DNA from: Apostichopus californicus
Taxonomy: Eukaryota; Echinodermata; Holothuroidea; Aspidochirotida; Stichopodidae
Length of the DNA stretch: 64,000 bases
Assembly: GCA_020650975.1 (NCBI GenBank)
Contig: JAIPMN010000799.1
Span: 1-64,000 of the forward strand
Reading direction: 5' to 3'
In this document: piece by piece, positions 24,001 through 36,839 of the stretch
How the letters are laid out: each line of letters begins with the position of its first letter
How positions within the stretch are numbered: position 1 is the stretch's first letter
Translations under genes and position numbers: made by a program
The notes under the pieces: model-generated
What the model was told of the DNA's origin: nothing
Database searches by the model: none
What the model saw: only the letters and a program-made list of their open reading frames with translations

Positions 24001-25611
24001 GCAGCTTTCTGATTGGAGATCAATTAATTGTTTTTATTTATTTGATATTTTTTAACAGCTAAGTCCTTAGTCTAAGCTATCTTTCATGCATTCTGAAAGC
24101 ATTGTACCTCTGTACTGGAGGTCCTGTGGCAGTCATGGCTCATTGCTGTTTGAAAATCCTAGATCGTGGGCGTAAAAGTTTGCTTCCTCAGACTTCCATT
24201 TGCGAGTGCAATGATATTCAGGAAAAAAAGGAAAGATAAAGAAAAGATGGTTGTTGAGCAGCAGACATATGAAAAGAAACTGACTGATGGGATGGCAACC
24301 AAAGAAGTGATTACTTAATAAAATACTTGGAAGTTGTTACTTTGAAGGAAAATGTTTAGACATTTACATCCAAAGCGAAACAAAGCAAAAACATGCACAC
24401 AACCATTGAAACTACAATGCTGTTGTTATTGCAATCAAAACACTCCCTGTTCTCCTCATAGCCTGCAAAAATGCACAACTTTTGAGATGTTCGTTGAAAG
24501 GTTTTTTAACAATAATGCAGTTTTCACTTTACGGATCAGACCACATGCTCATTGTTTAGCAATTAATTGATTTTGAATCCCCCTCCTCTACATAAGACTA
24601 AGTGCTCAGTATCAGACACCGTGCTATCCATCACGGAACAGGAAGTTGATGTTTCCTTGCTCTTGTAGCAAAAGAAAAACAATTAAATCATAAGCCATGT
24701 GATTTGCAGCTCTACTATTGTATCAGATTACATTAGTAACAAACAATAGATAGAAATAGGTCAAAGGTGACTTCTGATCCTGGGTCAACCCAAATCTGCA
24801 TTACAAATTTAACATGGGACTCTGGGACTGATCGTCTGTAGATCCTAGTGTATATGGCTGGGTTTACATTGCAGGTTACATGGAGCGCTGCAGGTTCCAA
24901 CAGCAAGCTTCAGTCTAATGTAACTGGGACCTATGATGGAGATTTAAGCACAGCTGTCTCTTGGAATGAAATGTAGTATAAGCAAAATATAAATAACATT
25001 TCAGGTACCCAGATGATAGCAGATTTGTAATTTTACTGAGCACGATTAAAAGCAACATACATGTATGAATTGATTGCATTTCAATCAACTGCAAACACTT
25101 TGGGACTTTAACAAGATGGTCCATATATAAGTATCCCTTTGTTACCATCCTGGTAGAAACTATTTAATACACCTGCAGCTTGAGCAATGAGTGATAATCA
25201 GTGAATGGAACCTTTCTTTATTTTAGTTTATCTTTACAAATTAAGCAATTTCAGTAAACAATTTCTCCTCTGGGCTATCAAGTTTTTTTCTTCTGTGTCA
25301 TATGATCGACAGAGCAGAATCTTTTCTTCACAAACCATCCACCTTTTCTTGTAACAAAAAGTTTTTTTAGTTATTAAATTAATGAAAAAGATATTTCTCT
25401 GTTTTTTGTAAAGTTTGGTAAATTATGTGATGTAATTGTGAATAATAGCTTTAATAGTTCTTTGAAAGATTTTTTGTAACAGCTCTGTGGATAGTAAGCA
25501 CTGTGCTACTTTAAGTACACTAGTACAGTGTATCTTATTTCTAAAGCACACTCCACATCTCACACATTTACACAACCCTTGCACTCTCATGCTATGTTTT
25601 AACATTAATGT
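21095..25611. other. Non-coding stretch with CA repeats
   Basis: No supported gene. Notable contents are a T/G homopolymer at about 21270-21292, CA/CATA microsatellites at 21719-21760 and 21935-22032 on either side of a structured insert, and poly-G at about 23071. Confidence 0.5.
21719..22032. repeat. CA/CATA microsatellites flanking a foldback-like insert
   Basis: Two blocks of CA-rich microsatellite surround about 165 bases in which CCGAGGAC occurs at about 21771, 21851 and 21881, and its reverse complement at about 21918. The insert also contains inverted pairs CATTGTAT/ATACAATG-like and GTGATTC/GAAATCAC, and two GAATTC sites around the inner hairpin. Confidence 0.6.
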
Positions 25612-25615
25612 ACAC

Positions 25616-25957
25616 AATTGTTGCCATGAGTGTGGCATGCATCATTCAGTTATGGCCAAGAGTGTGGCATGCATCATTCAGTTATGGCCAAGAGTGTGCC
25701 ATGCATCAGTCAATTGTTGCCGTGAGTGTGGCATGCATCATTCAGTTATGGCCAAGAGTGTGGCATGCATCAGTCAATTGTTGCCATGAGTGTGGCATGC
25801 ATCATTCAGTTATGGCTAAGAGTGTGGTATGCATCATTCAGTTTTGGCAAGAGTGTGGCATGCATCAGTCAATTGTTGCCGTGAGTGTGGCATGCATCAT
25901 TCAGTTATGGCTAAGAGTGTGGCATGCATCAGTCAATTGTTGCTGTGAGTGTGGCAT
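25616..25957. repeat. 32-base minisatellite with two alternating unit types
   Basis: About ten units of 32 bases, each beginning GAGTGTGGCATGCATCA. Two versions of the second half occur (TTCAGTTATGGCCAA and GTCAATTGTTGCCGT), giving a partly alternating, dimer-like order. Open frames across it follow from the repeat. Confidence 0.92.
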
Positions 25958-26417
25958 TTCAGTTTCCTTCATAGTACTAACTACTTACTTTATTTACTAT
26001 TATTCCCTCCTGGATGTTTCAAGTCTCAATCAAATTTGTCTACATCATCTTCAGAATTCCTTGAATATTAAATAATCCTTCTCCTCCTCCCCCCCCCCCC
26101 CTCCTGTTTTTTCTTTTTCTTTTTTCATTATTTGAATCTAAGGTATATATTTGAAACCTTTTGTTAAGAACTTTTCACTTTCTTCAATATAGCTTTAGCG
26201 GCAATTCAAATGAGTTTTTCAGTCAAACAAGTTTGAATTTTAAATGTTATAGATAAAATGATCAACTGTCCTTTAACTTAATAAAATGTTCAAAGATACA
26301 GAATCATAACTTAATTAGATTGAATGCTGTAAGGAATTTTATCTGCCTTTGTATAATCCCCAAGTGCTTATCCAGTCTACTATCCGTTAGTCTCACATTA
26401 ATGAATTACTATTACTA

Positions 26418-27066
26418 CCACAGATGGATAGTCCCTCTGAAGCATTCTATAGGACCTTATAGTGTCACTGTACAACCATGAACTACTATAAATACCACAG
26501 ATGGATAGTCCCTCTGAAGCACTCTACATGGCCTTAGTGTCACTGTGCAACCATGAACTACTATAATTACCACAGATGGATAGTCCATCTGAAGCATTCT
26601 ATAGGGCCTTCCTGGTACTGTGCAACCATGAACTACTATAAATAATACAGATGGGTAGTCCCTCCGAAACATTCTATAGGGCCATAGTGTGGATGTGCAA
26701 CCATGAACTGCTATAAATACTACAGATGGATAGTCCCTCTGAAGCACTCTACAAGGCCTTAGTGTCACTGTGCAACCATGAACTACTATAAATAATACAG
26801 ATGGGTAGTCCCTCTGAAGCATTCTATAGGGCCTTGGTGTCACTGTGCATCCATGAACTACTATAATTACCACAGATGGATAGTCCATCTGAAGCATTCT
26901 ATAGGGCCTTCCTGGTACTGTGCAACCATAAACCGCTATAAATACTACAGATGGATAGTCCCTCTGAAGCACTCTACAGGGCCTTAGTGTCGCTGTGCAA
27001 CCATCAACAATTCTAAATACTACAGATGGGGTGTCCCTCTTCTATAGGGCCTTCCTGTTACTGTGC
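26418..27066. repeat. 75-base minisatellite, nine copies
   Basis: The CAGATGG landmark recurs at 26421, 26498, 26573, 26648, 26723, 26798, 26873, 26948 and 27023, a period of 75 bases in seven of eight steps (77 once). As 75 is divisible by three, one minus-strand frame stays open for 171 codons with a 25-residue repeat. No start context, signal or splice support makes this a gene. Confidence 0.92.
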
Positions 27067-27464
27067 AACGTAACTTAGATATTGCAGTACTACATTTAAT
27101 GGCCACACATACTGTACATACACATGCTTGTCAGTATACCACTGCCCTAAAAAGTCAAACATCAAAACAAACAAATATATTGACTATTTATTATTTTGAG
27201 CTGTGTTTTACCTGTATGTCATAAACCCATTTACAGCTCATTCCCACCTAAGCTTATCCGTGTTATTTCCTCGTTCTGAAAACCAATCTCGCTGTTCTAA
27301 ATTATCAAGGAAGAAACATTAACATGTCTGGCTTTTCAGACAAGGCATTATTTAAATGTTCTCTCCGAATGATCATGCAATGGACTGCTGGGCTGATGAG
27401 CGTGCAGTTTGGCATTTTGCAGGATGCTTTCCTACGTATGACAGGGATTTACAGTATGTATGGA

Positions 27465-27665
27465 TATACATATACATATACACACACACATATAAATATT
27501 ATATGCGTGTGTTTGTGTGTGTGTGTGTATGTATGTTTTTGTATATATATATATGTATGTATGTATATATGCATACATTTAAATATATATTTACATACAT
27601 ATAAATATATTTTATACATATATTTATATGTATGTATGTATATATATATAAATACATATATATGT
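27465..27665. repeat. TA/TG/CATA compound microsatellite
   Basis: Alternating pyrimidine-purine DNA made of CATA, CA, TG, TATG and TA runs, lying about 230 bases upstream of the acceptor of the RING-CH gene's first coding exon. Confidence 0.9.
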
Positions 27666-27893
27666 ACTCAGACTGAATGTTTTGGCGAACATTAAAATCT
27701 AAGATTCTTGGTTGCAGATCCTTTTTTATACTCAGAGCTGTAATGTTCTCATTTTCATGGCCACTGCTACAGTGTAGCAATATAGACCATGATGTAGCCT
27801 TTGGAGGTTCGTTATACACAGATCATGTCACACCATTGGACATCCTGTTATTTCAACTTTTTCATGATTTTTTTCCTTCCTCCTTTTCAACAG

Positions 27894-28146
27894 ATCCGAG
27901 GGAAGCCATGTGTTCCGCAGAAAGACAACATTCATGTTTTTGAAAGTGAAAGTAAACACTGGAGATGGGATGGTTGTTTTAAATACTTCCCATCGTTGGT
28001 ACGATTAAAGCTTGCCGGATTAGTTCCTGTTGGTAATTATAGCCATACTATACCGAGAGACAGGGAGGAGCCTGCCGACTGATCAGAGTTTGTCTTTTGA
28101 CTGAGTTTGTCTTTTGACGAGGAATGCAGTGCATTCTCCATTCAAG
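27894..28146 (+). promoter_or_regulatory. 5' UTR part of first coding exon, with upstream ORFs
   Basis: A strong polypyrimidine tract and CAG end at 27893, so the exon probably begins at 27894 and an earlier non-coding exon should exist upstream. The leader contains several upstream ATGs: 27908 (a 12-codon frame including stop, ending 27943), one near 27933, and 28124. The last frame stops at 28148-28150, overlapping the main start as ATGA. A 17-18 base tandem duplication (GAGTTTGTCTTTTGACT) lies at about 28086-28119. Confidence 0.55.
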
Positions 28147-28673
28147 ATGACATCTACCTGTGTTTGCCACAAGAATCCTGCTCAAGTCAGAAGCGACAGT
28201 GAAGTTTATCGTGGTGGACACAAGATGTGTGATAATGCCACCCAAACAAGAAGTGCAATTTCAATTTCTTCCCTCAAGGTGAACATAACGGAAAATAATG
28301 CAGTTGCTCATCCGACTACTACCACAAAGCACAGACTTTCAGTAGAGCAAGGTGTTCAGACCGCAGCGAGAGAGACTATGCCCGCAACTGCCTCCGACTG
28401 TGGACCATCATTTGTTAAGCCGACAAACTTGTACCTGGTACCCCCCGTTCTAAATATTCCTTGTCACAGCATCAGACAGGACTGTCAAAGTGACCAGCTC
28501 CCTCTGTTAACTCAGAGTGAAGTGGACACAACCACCAAGGTGGAAAGACTGTCTAAATCATTTTCCTTGATGTCCTGTGAAAGAATGGTGAAAAACTTCC
28601 TGGGTACGAAATGTAAATTGGGACAGAGCGTTGCACCAGTAGATGAGAATCCACCCAACAGCGATTCACTAAG
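28147..28673 (+). CDS. MARCHF2/3-like RING-CH E3 ligase, coding exon 1
   Basis: This exon encodes residues 1-175 plus two bases of codon 176. The start is the first in-frame ATG (28147); an in-frame stop lies at 28102-28104, so no longer form can start in this exon. The beginning, MTSTCVCHKNP, resembles the MTT-x-x-C start of vertebrate MARCHF2 and MARCHF3. The rest is Ser/Thr/Gln-rich, with no predicted membrane segment, and looks disordered. The region before the RING-CH domain is far longer than in vertebrate orthologues (about 60-70 residues). The donor AAG|GTAACT gives phase 2, which joins correctly to the next exon at 40534 through a split Ser codon. The exon junction is an inference from phase and from continuity with the family sequence. 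Confidence 0.8.
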
Positions 28674-31600
28674 GTAACTTTTTCAACTTTTGAGGTACAG
28701 TAGCTACTAGTAAGCTTCTTCTCTAGTACAGATAATTTTGCTTAAATGTTCCTCATTACCGTCACATGTTGAACGAAAGATGTATACAGAGGTACAGAGA
28801 TTTAAGTGAAGATGTCAAAGCAACACAGGGGAGTTAAATATGTCTTTAAGACATTCTTGTGCAATTGAGTCTGATCATTATAAACACTGCCTGTTTCACA
28901 TTCTTCACATTTTGGCCAATTTCTTAAAAATAGCTTTCAAGTCCTTTTTTTATAGTGCATTTTTTTTGGTCATAGTTCAGTGATGTCTGGCACATAGGAT
29001 ATCAGTGAGTAATAGCCTCCGACAGTAGCCTTGGACTGAGAATGCATGCATGTGATGCCACTGTACTAGCCATATTTTGCAGAAGACCAAATTTTGCCAT
29101 TCGAACAATCTAAATTTCCGGCACAGTTCATCCAATAGCTTGTACAGGTCGGACTGAAGTTCCTTTCGGTATATCAGCCTACTCTCTGTCTGAAGTGTCT
29201 AGTTGAGTGTATAACAGGGATAGGTGTAAGGGACAAAAGGGAATGGGGAGGAGATAGGTGGGTGGGTGTATGTATGGAGGGTGTATGTGACATGAACTGT
29301 GTAACATTTGGATGATTGGAAGAACAAGCCTTGTTCATACTTTAGTACAGAAGGGGTCTCTAATATATACTGCAAGGGCAATGAGATTTGTAATATGAAT
29401 GCAGGTTGTATTCAGGATCAAACCCTGCAATTTTGATCTTCCATTAGAGGGGGGGGGGGTAGGGTCCTGACCCTGCAAGGGTGATCAAGACTATAGTTTG
29501 AATGATGGGGGAGGGGGATCTGTGACTGTAAGATCTCGGCTTAACTTCATGCGCTCCTCTCTTTGTCGTAAACACAGACCTGTGAGAGTCTGAAGGTGGG
29601 CTTATTGTTGTAATGTTACTTAAATCTTAAATTGATTTTGGAACAATCATTGTGAACTTTTCTCAAATGAGTAATGCACTTTCAATTGGCGTTGAATCAC
29701 CACCCCCGTTATTAAATGTGGTCTTGTCTGGGGTCATGATCTCTCTTTAACCTCCTCCCCCCACCCTCCCTTACAAAAAGTAAGATACTGATCCTGACTT
29801 GAGCTTTCAAATGTGAACAAGGCCTTAAACATGCATTATAACGTGATTGCGATCATCTGAGCATGGATTAGCCATATCTTAAATAGCGAACTTAGTACTT
29901 TCCTCTGACTTTTTATTTATTTATTTATTTTGTGTGTGTGTGTGTGTGTTTGTAGCCACTTTAGCTTAGGAGATGATCTGATCTGCTATGTAGCAGGTAT
30001 GGATGGGTACAGCAATTGGTAAGTAGTAGAACTGAGGGAATACTGTTAGGGCAGGCATATATATGACAAAAACAGGAGTTGGTTGCAGTTGACAATGTAC
30101 AGTGCTGTTAATGACCAATCCTCATCATGTATAAATGCAAAGTGTGTTTATTTTCTGCAAGGGTGTCACAGGAAGCCTTGTTTAATATACATCCAGTACT
30201 TAGGATATATCCTAACATCATTAAAATATGAAACATTGTCTCCAGAGGCCCCAACATAGCAAGTACTAATTACAGGACTTTACCTATCGTCATGGTCAAC
30301 GAAGTATTATGTAGGACAACTCTGTTATTATCAGTTAATATGACTTAGCTAATTATACCAGCTACTATTGCCATTGGCTAAAAGTACAAACTAGTACACA
30401 TTCGTACATCCTTAATTCCAATTGTCTGTAGTCAATTTGGAATGTTTACCCGGAAAAAAAACGAACAGCATTTGGATACCTGTTCTAACCTTAGATACCA
30501 CGTTATCTCTTTGTTATGATATGTTTCGATATCATTATGATTGAGCTGACTTTAAAATTCAGTTCACCAGCAAATAAATTAAGTAAAGACCTTGGAAGAG
30601 ATTATTGGAGAATTAATGAGGCAGCAAGGCAGAACTGCTTCACCTAAATTGTGGCATTTCAGTGACTGTAGAGCTGGAAAGTAAGAAAAGTGTGCAAGCC
30701 TTGAGAGTGAAGCAAAATTATTTCTTCTCTTTGTAAACTCTGGCTATATAATAGATTTGACTATTAGCTCAGAGTTGATGACAGATCTCCCTTCTTCTAG
30801 CTATTAGCAGCATTTTTAATTTGACTTCAAGTCAATTTCCAAATGTAATATAACGGTTGATTGTACATCTTTCCACATGTAAGCTCAATGAGACAAGCTT
30901 TACACATATGACCAATTGAGGTTGTCAAATAGTTTAGTGTTATTGGAATGTTTTGTTTCAATGTTTAACTTTGGACACACATGTATTAAAGTGTATATCT
31001 GGTGAAGTGTTTTGATAATCAAGAAGAGCTATTGTAGATCTGGCAATTGAGAGAAGATCTACGTTTCCAGGTTGTCTCAAGTATTCGTATCTTGTTCTTA
31101 ATTTTGGCTTAAACTTGAAATATCAGCCAAATGTATTCTGGATTCAAATATTATTAAGTATTATAAGGATTACTGAGCTGGTAGAAAATACATTGGTTGC
31201 TTTCCAATAGGTTGAAGATTTGTTAAAAATTGCACAGTTACTAAATTTGTACAATGACTCCACACCACAACTATATAGCTACACATCCCTCCAGTTCAAC
31301 AGCATCCTCATATCACTCCAGTATTAAAACAAATTTCTGTATTCATGACCTCGACACATTCTCCATCACTTTTTCCCACTCCTGCCCCCCCACCCCCCAC
31401 CTACCCTTCCCATCATAAAGAACTTAATGGAAGGGACTGGTACAATATACATGTACCCAATGCTTAATGGCAGTAGCAGTTGCATTCCCATTAAGCATAT
31501 CTGCGCAATGTAGGATAGGCTTGGTGTCTGCTGACATGGGTGTGTTATAAATTTGGAGAAAAACAAAGAGCCTTTTTGGCGTAAATGGCTGACTTAATCA

Positions 31601-34271
31601 TGTCAAGCTGACAAGTTTGGTTTTAATTGAGGCATTTGTTGTTTAAATTGGTAGCACAACAAACACATTAATACATTTAATTGCGTTGGCAAGGAAGACA
31701 CATAAAGCAACCGACTTGTTTACGTCAACATGTGTATCTGATAACAGTTTGTGAACTACAACATCCAAACTGACCTCCGAATCCTCCCACACCCACCCTT
31801 CCCAAAATACCACATTGGTTAATGTTTTAGACACTGAATAATAAAGAAGTCTGATGTTGTTTATATACCTGTACTGTTGTATATGATACCAGCCCATTCG
31901 TGTACTGTGTTGACGATATAATATCATGACATAATACTATCAAAGATCATTATACATTACTATGCAGATTTTCTTTTAACTAGTCATGGATCGTAGCAGA
32001 CAGTTTTGAAAGAAACTCACTCCATGTGACCTTTTGAATTGTTTACAAACCCCCTTTTCAGTATAAGGTGCATCACTAAAGACTGCCTACATGTAGCTAT
32101 ATAAGACTGACTTGGATCAACATATATATACAGAGATTTTTCTTTCTACGTATTGTGTTACACATGAATGGCTTACTGTTGTTGTTTAAATAGTCAAGCA
32201 ATCCTGGGATAACTTTGGGACTGTAGTGTAATATCAACTGTAGACATTTGACTTGGCCTTGATCCTCTATGAGTGCTTTGTTGGTTATAGTAGAATAGTC
32301 TGGAAAAGCATTATGTGGTTCTTCCCTTTTCCCCCTCTCTCTTTTCATGCAGTAGTAAGGCCTATGCTTGTTGATACAGGACAGTTATTGAAATAATTTC
32401 TTGATAATTAAATCAGTCTTAAAGTTGTCAAATTCCATTGCTACAAAAAAGGACATTTTCTTAAAAAATTGTGAATGTGACCGGTGTACAAACTACCCAT
32501 TTTATTTTTTATATCTAATTTTTCTTTCCTCTCTAAAAGTCTGTTGTGTGCGTGATGGATACGCTTTTGTAAATTCTTTCCAAATTTGTTTATAGTATGT
32601 GATTTTTTGGACAGGTGTGTACATATGCACTGTATACATGTACTATATGACGGTCTGAATTTATTCATGTTAACTGGGTAACTAGGCCAATTCAAATATT
32701 GTTAGTTATGTAATGTTTGATAACTGTAACCAGTAATAATAGCCTGTTGTAAGCATATATACACACACATATATATAGGCTATATATACATATTCACAGC
32801 GCGTACTCCCTCACCTCATATAACCTTATGCATTACCGTATTTACCTCGCTCTAGCATCTGGCAATTGTTTGTATGTGTGTATGGCCATCTCCGTTCCGT
32901 TTTTTTTTTTCAAGTAAATTTCAATTTGATCGCTGACTGATATTTTCAAGTCTTTTACAGTGACAGGAAAAGTGAGGTGTACTGCAGTTAGTATATAATT
33001 GTAGTAAAAGGGTGAGGATAAGTAGGCCCCAGGGGCCAAATGGTCCTCCAGAACTAGCTAAAACAGACCTTTTTTGATCATTGTAATTCTTACCTGGAGG
33101 CATTTCTGAGGAAATGATCCATTCTCAGGCACAATTTTGTTCCTTTAAAGCAATTTATTGTAAACTTGTAGAAAACAATATATAACCTACTTTCACCTTG
33201 TTGCTTGATGATAGTTCTGTACATTATAAGGGTCATATGACTCTTTATTAACATTTACATGGCCCCAGGTTCCACCATAAAGCATGTGAATCAGGGTCCA
33301 CCTTTCAAAGAAAGTGATCCCTGGCACTCAAGTGTAAACCTTAGTTTCCAACCCTAAGGCTCCAAAACAACCTCATCACTTCAATGTCCCTTTCCTCAGT
33401 TCCACCACATCTCCCTCCCCCTAACAGAGACTATAAAAGGCTATAAATGTAGGATTATGTTGTTATATTATGTAGTCGAATGGGATACTTTGTATATTAA
33501 ACAATTATATTCAGGACACTATGCTATAAACTCAGCAATTGTTTAATTGAGAAGACTTCAGCCAAACATTATTAAAAACCCAATGAGACTACAATCAACG
33601 AAAATAATGTGTGTACTTGTTGTTGTACTATACCATTAAGCCTTTCTTTCAGACGTCTGCGGAAGTGATGTCGGCAAGCCTGCCGATTCCAGCAGTATGG
33701 TTCATGGGGTACGCAACTGCTCAAATGTGATTAAGTTTCTAGGCAGATAGATTAAAGTGCCTATACACATGTTAAATGGAGACTGGTTAGTATTTATCAA
33801 ATTTGGTAAATAGCCAAACCAGTCTAGTTTTGAGGTAAAAGTCTCGATTTGGTACAAATCCTTGGTGGTTTCTTTCCTCCCGCACAGCAGTGAGTTTTTT
33901 AAACTTACCGAAGTCTATTTTGCCGATATGTCAATGTTTTGTTTACTCAGTCTGTGCAGCTGTTTATAATCTGAAGCCCTTCAGTGTTCTAGACGTACAC
34001 AAGAGTTGCCTGCAGGTGTATAGTCCGTGTCGTTTTCATTTCTTAGGTAAATGTCAAACTAATTGGACAGTTACAAAGCTTAAAAATCATCTTTAAAAGT
34101 GTCGGTATTTCTCAGATCTGTAAGTTCTATTTTTGGATAATAACCTGATCTAGGTATATAGTATAATTATTTAATATTTTAAGGATCGTCAGTATCCTGC
34201 AGTTTCTATTTTTTTCGAATTCCGGGAAAGCTAATTGTGGTAGGAGTTTGCGACATTCATGGATCACATAA

Positions 34272-34843
34272 TGATGAACAACAATAAATCTTGACCTCTA
34301 TATAAGTACATTACAGTTCATTTTGAGGACAGCTTCAGTATGTAGCAAATAGACCAGTCCTGGCGTGATGATGATAACAGAAATGGTTAAAAAAATATGA
34401 TATAGACCGATCAGACTCACCTCTGGTATGCATGGATATCTAGATGTGGGTGGGGAAAGGGGGGAGGGAGGGAGGGAGGGAGGGAGGGAGGGAGGGAGGG
34501 AGGGAGGCATAGAAGAAGAGAGGGAAGAAGAGTTACAAGCAGTTTTAAAATTTATAGCACTTACTCCTCACTGAGCCAGAAGAACAACAATAAATCTTGA
34601 CCTCTATATAAGTACATTACAGTTCAGTTTGAGGACAGTTTCAAGTATGTAGCAAATAGAGCATGATGATGATAACGGAAATGGTTAAACATTTTTTGAT
34701 ATAGACCGATCAGGCACGCCTCTGGTATGGATATCTATATGTTGTCAGGGGAGGGGGGGGGGGAAGGGAGGGAGAGAAGAAGTGATTGAATTAGAGTTAT
34801 TAGCAGTTTTAATATTTGTAGCACTTACTCCTCACTGAGCCAG
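34272..34843. repeat. Tandem duplication of about 260-310 bases with GGGA microsatellite
   Basis: The block from AACAACAATAAATCTTGACC to CTCCTCACTGAGCCAG occurs twice in direct order (about 34272-34579 and 34580-34843). The first copy carries a long (GGGA)n tract at 34455-34506. In the second the corresponding site is a poly-G run with a short GGGA remnant, so the microsatellite differs in length between the copies. Confidence 0.88.
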
Positions 34844-36839
34844 TCCACCTGTCCCACATAGCTAGATATTGTCAGTTGCCACTAATTCCTTAGAGATGAC
34901 GTTAGAAAGAATTATGTGATATAGTCACAAAGAAAAAAAAGAAGAAAAAGTAAGAGCTGATAATTCATATTTACTTTTTACTCCTTTATCACCCTGTCTC
35001 CTTACCCTACTACCATTTAAACTTAAAACTAACCATTCCTGTAGTAGTTTGGTTTAATATGTTCACCTTGAAACTATGATAAATCTCTGAATGCTCCCTC
35101 CTCCAAGGCTAAATTTAAATTGATGATGAAGTCCACTCCTCAGTGCAGATCTTAATTGTTAATGTTGTTCCCATGTTGTTTTAAAAATCTAATAACTCAA
35201 ACAAAACAGGTTCTTATACAGTATATGAACAACGTTGAATCCCTGGACATTCAACACCATTTTGTCCTTGAGAAATTTCAAACACATTATAACCATGTCA
35301 TTTGATTGGAGGAAAGTTTATTAAATGTAAACTGTGTTTTCACATTTAGTTTTGTGTTTCATCTGAGGAACCCACCTTATGTGTATAATAAGACTATGTT
35401 GTCTAGTCACGTTAGTTGATTAACCACAGCTGTTGGAAGGTTCATTTCTCAGCAATTACTTGTGGTTAGAAGATTTTATACAACCTTTAAAGTCACATCA
35501 TTTGCTTTAAACACTTTACATTGTATTCTTTTAAATTAATTCTTTTGCCTGATATCATCATTCTAAAGTAGCTTTAATTATTATAGCAACAATTTACTTT
35601 TTAATAGACACAGTTTGATACTAAAATCCCATTTTTTATATCATTCCATGGCATTAACTTTAAATAGGGCTATACATGTAGTCATGTTGCAAAAAATATT
35701 GAAGGACAAATTAAAAGTGTCAAAACTGACAAAATAAAACAACAATGGCAATAAAATGGTAGTAAAATTCTTCTTCTAAAACAGAAGAAAGTTCATGTTG
35801 ATTTTATACCTATAGACTGCAGTTATCTACATTTCTGGGACTGGAGCATCGGATTAAATACATGTATGTTACATTACAGTTTATTTTAAGGTTCTGAATC
35901 ATAGCCTTAAGTACTGTCTAATTTTAATAGATCCATAACTAGACTGGTACAACCTTGAGGTGTGGTTTGTGAGGTGTATTAAATGTTTTTTTCAAGTTTT
36001 CCTAATGTTTCTGTACACTATTGACTCACTAAGATGGTCATATTTTTTTCAGGAAATCCGGGCACATGATATTGATGTTGTCCCCCCCCCCCTCCCATTC
36101 CTCTCCTTCCTCCATGTTGACATCAAGGTTCGGCACGGTAACTTTAGAGGCAGGGGGTTGGATTTTTGAGGCCATGTACTGTATTATTTGTGTGTCATTT
36201 CTATGTTTCTAGCATGATGGTCAAAATGCCAAAGTTTAGAACCTCTCATCCAGCAACAAGTTTTGTGCAAGAGAAAAGTAGTCCAATTTGGCATATAAGT
36301 TTACGGTAAATGGAAGCCTCATAATTATTTGAAAAATAATTTTCCTTGTGTTTACAGTCTATGAAAGTATTGAATGATCTGGGTTGCCTTTATCTGTCAG
36401 TCATGAGTGCACACACCTTGCCTTTCTAGTTGTAAACAATCACAGCTTACTTCAAGCTGATTCCAGAATGGAGGTCAAACACAGGTAAAATTGATATTAT
36501 TCAGGGTTTTTCTTTTGTGTGTGCAAATTCTGGGAATATTTCTTAGACTGTAGATAATATCCTGGAACTCTTTTGCAGGGAGACTTTGGATGGTACATGA
36601 GATCTGGGGACAATCCCTGGAAATTGAGGACGTATGGTCGCCTTATATGAAACATGAGACTAACAGAGAGATGTTATAGAGGCCTGGATGATTTCTGCTC
36701 TATCATTCTCAATACTGAATTCATTTACAAAGGTGTTTGTGTGGAATTGTAACCAAAATTGTATAAACTCATACTGCATTGTCACTAGTCGGTCTCCCTT
36801 TAGTGCACCTGAAGTGCTTTGAACTTTCATTTTAAACTG

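Noticed and set aside
25487-26075. Forward frames of 100 and 155 codons with Cys/His-rich repeats resembling zinc fingers
   Set aside because: The Cys/His pattern comes from the 32-base repeat unit read in successive phases; spacing is not that of a real zinc finger, and several phases are open at once.
28114-28146. An 11-codon N-terminal extension starting at TTG for the ligase
   Set aside because: Eukaryotic initiation at TTG is unlikely, and the ATG at 28147 matches the family N-terminus with a good context.
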